Source of the DNA: Clytia hemisphaerica
Lineage: Eukaryota > Cnidaria > Hydrozoa > Leptothecata > Clytiidae
DNA: 64,000 bases
Reading direction: 5' to 3'
Assembly: GCA_902728285.1 (NCBI GenBank)
Contig: CACVBU010001117.1
Span: 310,001-374,000 of the forward strand
Shown: piece by piece, positions 55,150-64,000 of the stretch
Layout: each line of letters starts with the position of its first letter
Position numbering within the stretch: the first letter of the stretch is position 1
Translations under genes and position numbers: made by a program
The notes under the pieces: model-generated
What the model was told of the DNA's origin: nothing
Databases searched by the model: none
What the model saw: the letters and a program-made list of their open reading frames with translations, nothing else

Positions 55150-55847
55150 TAACAGAAAATAAGTACTCCCCGGGGGAGTACTTACAGTGCATTCATATCA
55201 TCAATTTCTAACCTTTACAGTGCAGCACAGAACAATGTCTTGGAAAATCCCTTCTGAGCCTTAACTATCAGTAAAATGGTCGAAAGTATAAAATTTTGGG
55301 TTTTTTAAAAGTTAAAACGCAATAATTAGGACAATTTCTGGTAAACAGATAATAAATTGACCTGGTTCTTCTTTTGACTCTCTCGATTATTGTGATTTTG
55401 GCCAAAAAATATACCATTACAGTGTGCTCCTCTAAAAGTACACCCTTGCCTTACAGTGCTTTTCGAGGATCTCAAAAAACCTACCCTAAAGGGTGGCACA
55501 TGCCGTAGGTCGGACCATATGAGTGCCCCCCCCCCGGAAAAAAATATTTTCCCAGGAAAACAGATACTCCCCCGGTACTTTTTTCCTAGGAAATTGGTAC
55601 CCCCTCTGGGAAATTTGTACTCCTCTACAAATACTTTATTTCCAAGAAAAAGTGTACATCCTGAGAAAGTAGACCCTCTTTGTACTTTTACTCGCATAAA
55701 GTTTTGTACGAGAGCTTTAAATAGTGCACAAATCATGGAAAATTGAATTAACAGCGTAGTTTCTACGGGAGTACTTTTTTTCCTTTAGGGGGTACCTTTT
55801 CCCTAGGATAAATGTACTCCCGGGAGTACTTTTATCCTAGGAAATAA
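55150..55847. repeat. AGTACTCCC-rich segment
   Basis: AAGTACTCCCCGGGGGAGTACTT at 55162 is a palindrome, and AGTACTCCC/GGGAGTACT words recur at 55768, 55816-55830 and after the next element at 56245. TTTCCTAGG words accompany them. Probably one larger element, now split by the element at 55848. Confidence 0.5.
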
Positions 55848-56217
55848 GGCGAGACCAATTTAATTTGTTGTTCTACGGGCCCGACCGACCCTATTTTTGC
55901 TAAAATCAAAAAAGTAATAATATTGAATTTCCAGTACAATATATTTTACACACTACTTATTTGTAAGAATCAAATTTGAATAAAGCTGAAAATTAATTCA
56001 AGAAATTAAAAAAGCAAGAATTCCATCCACTAAGATTTTATTACGATTTTCATCGAAGATAAAAAAGGTGAATTTTTAAACCAGATATTTTTTAGAAAAC
56101 ATTTTCGGTACCTTACCAACCCTGATAAATGAAAAATTTATTCTTATTTTACCGACCGATCGACCCATATTTTGCTAACGATCTGCCCGTAGAACAACAA
56201 ATTAAATTGGTCTCGCC
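55848..56217. mobile_element. TAA-flanked element with perfect 33-bp ends
   Basis: 370 bp. Ends GGCGAGACCAATTTAATTTG continuing TTGTTCTACGGGC are exactly inverted; TAA at 55845-55847 and 56218-56220. PIF/Harbinger-type duplication. Partial relative at 41339-41480. The perfect ends suggest recent movement. Confidence 0.85.
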
Positions 56218-56399
56218 TAAGTGCTTCCTGGGAAATAAGTACTGGGGAGTACTTTCTTCCTGTGACACCGGATATTAAAAGTTGCGGATGACTGGCAGGA
56301 ATTCTAACCTTGAAGTCAATGTTCTCTCCCTTAACATTCTTGCTGTTATTAGCTCCTATGCTTCAAATCTGTTGATTGGTTTATGGGAATAGGTCTATA

Positions 56400-56887
56400 C
56401 CGTCATTCCTCTAATTAGTGCGGATTAATTATTTTGGCAAAGTCGGACTAATTTATTTCCTCTAAATATTAGTGCGGATGCTTTTTTACCCAGTTCTGAT
56501 TTTCCTCCAATTTAATGCGGTCAAGGTTGAAACTCTAATTATAGTGCGGATCATAAAAGATACTGTTAAAATTCTATTTTTTCTATTTTTTCACAATTTC
56601 AAGCTCTAATAAAACATGAATAAAATTACAAATCAAAAGGATCATCTAGGGCTGCTTCTTCTTCTTCCTGGAGGAGAAGGGCGTTTGCTTTTGACATGCA
56701 AGTTTCGTAGAAATTTGTCTCTTTAATTTTTTGTCCTCTAATTTAGTGCAGATTGACTAAAATTTTCCTCTAATTTTTAGTGCGGTATAAAAGTCGATGG
56801 CTCTAAGTAATTTATTTCCTCTAATTATTAGTGCGGCACCTCCAAAATAATTATTTAATCGGCCGCACTAAATTAGAGGAATGACGG
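56400..56887. mobile_element. TA-flanked element with internal CCTCTAATT-AGTGCGG repeats
   Basis: 488 bp. Ends CCGTCATTCCTCTAATTAG and inverse, TA at 56398-56399 and 56888-56889. The motif CTCTAATT(N)AGTGCGG recurs about seven times along one strand. Internal copies of the terminal motif could be extra transposase-binding sites. Confidence 0.75.
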
Positions 56888-56889
56888 TA

Positions 56890-57999
56890 GGTCTCTCTAG
56901 TTAAATTTGGTCATTACTATGTAATTTCCCTTGGTTTCTTTTTGTAAAATTCCAGGGAGGTCTTTCTTTTTTTCCAAAAAAGATCCAGGGTCTTAAAAAT
57001 AAACGAACATGCAGAGGGTCATGTTTCGCAAAAGAAGGGGGCAGAAATTTTCTGGAATAGCCCAATATGAAAATGAATTTTTTGGGCAAGCTTCAGTTCT
57101 GGCAGCTAAAAAAACTGCGTGCTTTCAATTTATACTAATTTAAACACTGAAAATAAACAAAAATAAGATCCCTGGCAATCGATGATGTGAGTAAAAGGAA
57201 ACATAACATATTTTTAATTACCCATCTTTCGAATAACAAAAGTAGCTACTTAGCTACTTAGATCTAATATAATATAAAAAAATATAAAACAGCTAGGAAT
57301 TAAATTTTTGTCATTTCTTAGCGTAAAATATCAAAATAAATTCTGTATTTGGAGTGGAGTTTAGCTAGGATTCGTTTAGTTTTCGTCAAGAAAAACTTAA
57401 TTAACTAACTAACCCCTAACTCTGCTTGTTCTTGACCTCCGTCTTTTGTATTACCCTCTAAAGCTGTAGTTGAGCAAGAATCTGAGAATGTATGTGTATC
57501 TGCAAAATTTGAAAATTTGAAAATTAACCTACAGAGCTAGAATTGGGAACAAATACTTCCAAGGAACTTACTTGGTGATGATTAGATTTGTCATTAACAT
57601 AAATTTAACCATTCGACAAAATAAGTTCTCGCCAAAATAAAAAATTTTCAGGGTAATGCTTCTCGTCAGAATAAGTTCCCTTAATGTAGCTTACAGTTCT
57701 CGAATAGGGCATAAAGAAATATGATCAAAGACAAAATTTTGATGTTATAAGCACAAGCGCTTCCAATTTCTTATTTCCACTCTGTGGAAAAACCAAAAAA
57801 TCACTACGATGGCTAACTCAATAGACATTGTAAATTTTCCATAATGGTAGATTTTTTTTCGTTTAGACACATCCTTGCTGGACTAAAAAGATTTCTGGTA
57901 GCAAACCATACATATTATACACCATTCGATCAGAAAATTACCAATCTTGATCGTTTTCGATTTCATCAATTACGCAAAAAATTATTCTTAACTTCAGTT
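56890..57999. other. Intergenic, nothing recognised
   Basis: AT-rich; TAGCTACT repeats at 57242-57260. No gene seen. Confidence 0.35.
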
Positions 58000-58340
58000 G
58001 AGCTAGTATCTGAGAGTTTCTGTGTCCCGTCTGTGTGTATGTCCCAAATACTCAAAGATAGTCCGATTTGGCTGAAATTTTACACACTTGTTTCTTGAGT
58101 GCATATCTTGGGGTATTTCTTTATTTTTTCAAAAGTTTTGATGTTTGGAGCCTGGGGACGAGTCCTTCGCCAAAACGAGGCAGAAATATATTGGGATGTT
58201 TCTTTCATTTTTCAAATATTTTGATGTTTGGAGCATGGGGACGAATCCTTCGCCAAAACCAGGCTAACACTTTGGGGCAGTCTGGAGACGTCAAAAATGG
58301 TCGGTTTTGGCTGAAATTTGACACAGTATTGATGGTTTTC
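58000..58340. repeat. Family A repeat, reverse orientation
   Basis: TTCGCCAAAAC(G/C)AGGC, GGGGACGA(A/G)TCCTTCG, TTTGGGGCAGTCTGGAGACG and GGCTGAAATTT match the reverse of 11830-12180 in tandem units of about 100 bp. Confidence 0.6.
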
Positions 58341-59709
58341 AATTTGCAATATTTCCAATGAGAAAAGTCGACATTATCAGGATAATGTTGCAATTTTCCA
58401 CATTGCAATAATGTCAAGTTGTATTGACACTTCATGAATAGATTTCTTTCTTATTTATATCCCTGAAAAGAAAAGAAAAGAAAATAAGGAATACAATTGA
58501 CGATCAAAGAATTTGTATCGAATGAGCCATAGTATTTGCTAAAGTTCACTAAAATAGATTCAGTACTTCATCATTTTGAATTTAAACCAATTACTTATAC
58601 ATCACAATCTACAGTAACATGATAAGCCAGATACAGCTAGGGGTAAAAAAGAAAACAAAAAGAATAATTTCTTTCAAAAGAATGATTTCTTTCCAAAAAG
58701 GTTCTATTTCATAACACAAAAAAACAGTGTACATCTTTTATGAGCAAGCAGAGGTTAAAATTGCCTCTAAAATCATAGTACCCCCTTTCTATTTAAAGTA
58801 AACCAATCCTTCAATACAACTCCATGTTTTCAAGCAATTTCAAGGCCATACTTTTCAAGCATTTTCAAAATTTCAAACTTGATTTTTAAGGTATTTTTGT
58901 GAATAAGGGGGAACTGCAAAATTGTAAATTAAATGAAGGGGGAGCAAAGAAATAGGAGAAGGACTCAAATCTTTTTAATTATGGTGGGTGATAAAAAAGA
59001 GGGTGGGGTGGAGGAGGACATTATGCAAAAATAAATAATATCTGATTGTAAATGACTATTGGCTTGCTTTCTCAATACTAAATGCACTTAGATAAACAAA
59101 AGCAAAGAAGACAAATTTCTAAGCAAATATTAACTTAGCAAAAATGCTAGAACATATTTTTCTGGCTTAAAAAGGCACCGAATGTTACAAGATTTTGAAG
59201 AGAATTAAAACAAAAAACGTGTTGCACTCAAAATTTTTCAAAATTTCTCAATATTGAAAGTACTGACGAAAACAAAAAAAGAAGGCACCCACCAAAAATA
59301 GACTACTAAATACTACTTCAAAAAATTTCAAAAGATTTCTAAGCAAATACAAATGTCTTGACTATGCAATTTTTGCTGTAAAAATACAAAATAGAACCAT
59401 TGAATGCTAAAAACATTTTATAGAATATAAAGGCAGTACTGTAGGTATCAGTTTTTTTTTGGAACATGAGTACTTCATAGAACTTATTACTAATTCCAAA
59501 TAAAATCAAAGCAACATTAGGTTAGAAAATAGATCTTTAAGAATCTTCGCAGATTGTGTATTTGATATTCTGACTAAAAGAATTCTTGCTTAAAAACCTG
59601 CAGATTTCTCATTTTTTCATCAAGACTGATTTCTTCCTAAATTTGCCTAGTCAATAACACAAGTTTTCATAAAATAAAAATTTCTAACATAATAAAAACC
59701 TTTCGTTTT
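58341..59709. other. 3' flank of the HECT-like gene, nothing recognised
   Basis: AT-rich and without structure apart from a short inverted CATTGCAA/TTGCAATA region at 58345-58410. On the minus strand it is downstream of the E3 gene. Confidence 0.35.
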
Positions 59710-62570
59710 TTACTCGTCATTATCATCATCCTCCAATTGCCATTGTGATGGAGTATAGTTCTGAATGTACTTGTTGAAGTTGTTTGTTAACTGTGTGAAT
59801 GATGAATATTGTCGTGGTATATAAAGTATGCCAAAGCATGTCTGAGATCCTGGTTTAAGATAATCTACCGGTAGATTACAAAAGATGACTTTAATTTTGG
59901 AATTTGTCATCATCGAAGCTGACGCTGTTATGAATCGAAGCAATTGGGATAACTCATTTTCATTGCATGCAGATATATAACGATGGAGCCACGTGATGAT
60001 ACGTTGCTCATGATTAGACTCTTCATTGACAAGTAGATTTTCGATTATTGCTTCGCTGGATGGTTTGCTTCGTACATAGATTTCTTCCAATAACAAAGGG
60101 GACAAGTTTTTAAAAAAAGACATGCCTCTTACAATAGACTGCATTTGAAAGCAGGGTGCTTGCACCAATGCAACATGGGCTGCTTCTTGACACAGCCTTG
60201 TTAGGTTTGCTTCCTTGGGGCTTTCAAAAATGTTAAATTCGGAAAGAATTCTGGTGGCAGTAGTCGTATGTGAGGCTGATTTCTCATTGAAATTAGACAA
60301 AGTTATTTCTTCCCGTTCTGGTAGGAAATTAAAAAACGACTCCAGCAACTCAGTTGTGTTTACAGTACCAAAGAGATAATACTTCATGGTTGCTCTGGAT
60401 AGCATGATTGGAAACATTTGAAACAAAATGAACGAGTGTGTTATTATTCGACCAATGACTTCTGCATCTTTTAGTCGGCTCTCTGCTCCCTTCGAAGCGA
60501 TTTTTCAATTCATCAAAGAAGCAGGAAAAAGCATCCTTCGCAACTCCATATCCACTTGCTTTTTCATTCTCTAATTTGAGGACCAATCGTTGGTACAAAT
60601 CTGGTTTTTCCTCTGAATAAAGTTTGATAAAGCTGTTATATATGTCATCTCGAATTAAAGTGCCACTGAATGAATCATCGATTAGTTCTTGTAATGCTTC
60701 CTTTCGTTTCTCTTCCAAACCATCTTTTAATTGAAGGGGGTTTTTGTTGGTTGGTGAGCTGCCAAAATCTAAAGGAGGGTCTTGGCCAGTGGGCAAACTT
60801 GCACGATTTAAAGGGGGGTCCTGACCAGTAGGTAGACTTCCACGGTTTGAAAGGGGGGCCTGGACAGTAGGTAAACTTGATTGATTTGTAGGGGGGTCCT
60901 GTAAGGTACCAAAACCTCTAAATGCTACAGTGCCAGTAGGCGACATCAAGATTTCATGATCAACTTCATTCATGTTGTAAACACCTGTCTCAATCTTTAA
61001 TGAAGGAGGAACAATTCGTCTTTCTGCGTTGTACAGGTTGAAGTGTTCTGGCCTGAGAGACAAACTTCCTATCCAGTCATACACAGCGGTCATAGATGAA
61101 TCTGGCTTAAAGAATCTGGTTTGTGTTTTCAGAGTTGGGTGACGGACTGCCACTACAACATGTTCGTCTTCCAATGAAAGTTCTGGAGGAACTCTTGATA
61201 ACCTTGATTGTCTTAATTGCTTGAGCCTTTCTTCTTCCTGGAGAAGTGCTTGTTGTTCCTCTATTCTGATTCTTTCATTACGAAATTCCAGTTCTTCTTC
61301 GTAACGTAGAGCCTCTTCAGCTTCTTTTTCCTTTCTTTGATCAATCAAAGTGCCTCTTCATATGCTTTATTTTGCTCTTCAATCAGTGCCCTCCTTGCAT
61401 TTAGGTCTGAATTGTTCATTGGTCTGTTTGGTGTGGTGTTTGGCGAAGTACTTGATTGTGATGTATCTGCTAGGACTTCAGGAGCTTCAAGCGATCTTCT
61501 GGATTCAGGTCTGTAATGATGTGACGGTGGTGTTGCTATTGGAAGGCTTGCAGAAAATATCTTAGGTTTTGTCTGAAAAAATATGCGAGGTCTTGCCATT
61601 TTATATAGGTCCAGATATCCACCAAAGGTAAAAGGGTTACCATGATAAATGTCCGGGATAGGATCATGCTTATAATCTGCGATGATCATGTGACATTCAT
61701 TAGGAAAATGTTCTTTTCTTCTCCCAGTCCAGAAAATTGTAACACAATAATTGAAAAGTTCTTGTTTGGTGGTGTCTTTACTAAATTTTTCACTTCTTGA
61801 TCCACCTCCCTTTTCAGCCTTTACGATAGCAAATTTATTTTTCTGTCTGTCGAAATGTTCCCAACTTAGGTGCAATCTCTTTGAAGAGGTTTTAGGCGAT
61901 TCTTCTTGCTTTGATTGACGTTTTGACTTGTTGTTTTGAAGGTAGCTTTTAAGTTCATACTTCCTTTCATTGTTGTCTGCTTTAGAACAAAAAACTCGCA
62001 TTCTGATGATGTCACCATCTGCTGTTAGTCCATTCTTTTTCAAAATTTCATCTGTTGCGTGTAAAATGGCTTCAATGTCAAGCTGTATAGAATAAAAAAG
62101 GATGCTACAAAAAGGAGTCGAATATAATAAAAAAAAATAATTAATTAATTTCTATAATTTTGGCAAAGTTTTCGAAATTTACCAAAAATTTGAGTAGTTT
62201 TACTACACAAAATTGACATAAAAACTAGTATAGTACAGTAGTACAATAGCATCTCTCCGTCTTGAACACACAAATAACTTTTAGGAAAAAAGCTATACAA
62301 AAAACAGTTTTTGGATAATTTTGAGGGTGGTGCACTTTTCGTAAAAATAGCTTGAAAAATAATTTGATTCGACAGTTTCCTGATACAAAAACAAATGGTA
62401 AAAGTGAACTTTATTATCCTTTTTAGCTTAAGGGACAAACTTTGTGGTTAAAATAGGCTTTTTGATCCTAAAAAAGTTCGAAAAAGCAAAAAAACAAAAC
62501 AAACAGGGTTATTTGAAATCTAAAAAGTGTCTTACAGCAGCTACAAATCTTCATAGAACAGATTTTTGCC

Positions 62571-62704
<134 letters not shown>

Positions 62705-62820
62705 AAGATATTTGAGAATAGAGGGTAGTCCAGATAGAGAGATTCCATGTATCAATAAGCTGGAAATCACTGGTTGAATGGCTTGTCACAAAGTAATATC
62801 ATAATAAAGAAAGTACATTA

Positions 62821-63208
62821 GGCAATTACTTTTTTATTTTCTGGTTTACGGAATCGCCGACGTTTTTTTTGCAAAAATAAAAAAAAATAAAATTGGATTT
62901 TACAAATATTTTATTTATTTATGCTCTTCCGACCTTGTACTGAACAGCCATGAAAAGGAAACTTTATAGAAAATTACATTTTATAAAAGCGAGAAGGGCA
63001 AGTGTCCAGGTCTTTAATAACTTAAAACACAATTTCCCTACTAAAAACGTTCTTTAATGTATGTAAGTTTTCTCAAAACATATTTTTTTAATTTTCTCCA
63101 ACATTAAAGTTTGAAAAGAGCAATTTTATTTTTATTTTTTTTCCATCCTTCCGGTCCAAAAAATCATCTTTGAATGTCCGTAAACCAGAAAATAAAAAAG
63201 TAATTGCC
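62821..63208. mobile_element. TTA-flanked element in the E3 gene intron
   Basis: 388 bp with exact inverted ends of about 31 bp (GGCAATTACTTTTTTATTTT continuing CTGGTTTACGGA). TTA at 62818-62820 and 63209-63211. PIF/Harbinger-type duplication. Intronic position means it need not harm the gene. Confidence 0.82.
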
Positions 63209-63831
63209 TTATGTAATAAAGTTTAAAACCTTTTCTTTCTTAAAATTATCAATAACGTGTTCTTCAACGTCCAATGTCTCCAAGAAAGAAACAACCTAAA
63301 GTAAAAGAATTTAGCTACATAATTGTACCAAAATGTCTAGCATTACTGTATGCATAACACTAACAGGGGGGTCAAGCAGTTATTATCTGAACACTATGAC
63401 ACTTACTTAGTACTGTGGTGGTATAGCAACTGAAAATCTTAAAAACAGTCACTCCAAAGTGGAGTAACTGCATGCTTTTTCACTTTTTTGGGGGAATCCT
63501 AAATTTCCACAAATATTCTAAAATTTTCAAGAAAAATTGAATGTTTATAAAAAAAATATCTGAAATTTTTCCATTTTTCAAGTAAATTTTTTGTCATATT
63601 TACAGGAATAAAAATAATGAATGCTTTGATTGTAACAAGTGGATTTTATTCCAAAAATTTTGAAAATACGCAATATATATAAGGACATCGTCAAAATTTG
63701 AAAATACGCCATGTCCATGAACATCGGCAGTTAAAGGGTTAAATGAGACAACAATTTATTACACAAAAGTCCCAGACAAAAGACTTCAAAAATATTCTTA
63801 CCTTGGCCGATCCTTCTGATTCTGATGACAT

Positions 63832-64000
63832 TGTTTGTTATTATAAAGACTGTCTAATCGTCCAGATAGTTTTAATCAACTTCTAAAAAATCATGATTCA
63901 ATTTTATTTGCCACATCCTCACTTGATAGGAGGAGACACCTCAACTGAGTTACCCTTCTTAGTCTCTTTTATACTGGCACTCAGCCATAGAGGCTGTATA
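63832..64000 (-). other. 5' flank of the HECT-like gene
   Basis: Upstream of the minus-strand ATG, with AACAAACA just before it. A promoter would lie here or beyond the window; no TATA or initiator can be singled out. Confidence 0.3.

Overview
The window looks like about 64 kb of animal nuclear DNA dominated by transposons. It is AT-rich and shows GT-AG introns whose phases agree across exons. It also carries a non-LTR retrotransposon with an APE-type endonuclease, and many short inverted-repeat elements with target-site duplications. The protein families seen (integrase-core transposase-like proteins, UBX/HECT-like E3 proteins, PHD-containing retrotransposon ORF1) fit a cnidarian or another TE-rich marine invertebrate; that placement is inference. 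There is no prokaryotic gene organisation.

Layout. 1-4 kb: a broken OTU-type cysteine protease gene on the minus strand with a recognisable first exon, plus small elements. 4.5-7.6 kb: a 3'-truncated, frameshifted LINE. 8.5-13.4 kb: a MULE-like element and two TTAA elements. 13.6-16 kb: a minus-strand locus with an unrecognised 261-aa ORF and a PHD/coiled-coil LINE-type ORF1. 16.8-18.7 kb: a hAT-like element nested in a TA element, then a decayed gene with a cysteine-rich N terminus. 20.9-23 kb: a decayed protein-kinase gene. 24.7-27.6 kb: small exons of a zinc finger, a PHD finger and a SIM-like peptide. 29.3-39 kb: a many-layered nest of transposons around a foldback element that still holds a three-exon gene fragment. 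41.8-42.6 kb: tandem repeats. 45.1-46.6 kb: an intact integrase-core ORF. 48.2-49.2 kb: a hairpin-forming minisatellite. 49.4-51.7 kb: a broken relative of that ORF and a Tc1/mariner-like remnant. 53-57 kb: more inverted-repeat elements. 59.7-63.8 kb: a UBX-like/HECT-like E3 ligase gene on the minus strand with a separate first exon.

How the parts relate. Most genes seen are either transposon proteins or carry ubiquitin, SUMO, chromatin or kinase domains (OTU, UBX-like and HECT-like, SIM-like motifs, PHD, kinase), and most are broken by single-base indels or stops. The only long clean ORF is the 489-residue integrase-core protein. The foldback element's gene fragment is also open across two introns but lacks its 5' part. 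One reading is that several of these are genes carried or spread by transposons; an equally simple reading is decayed copies of expanded host families. The sequence alone does not decide. Its best direct evidence is the order of nested insertions, because several elements can be compared with an uninterrupted sister copy inside the same window.
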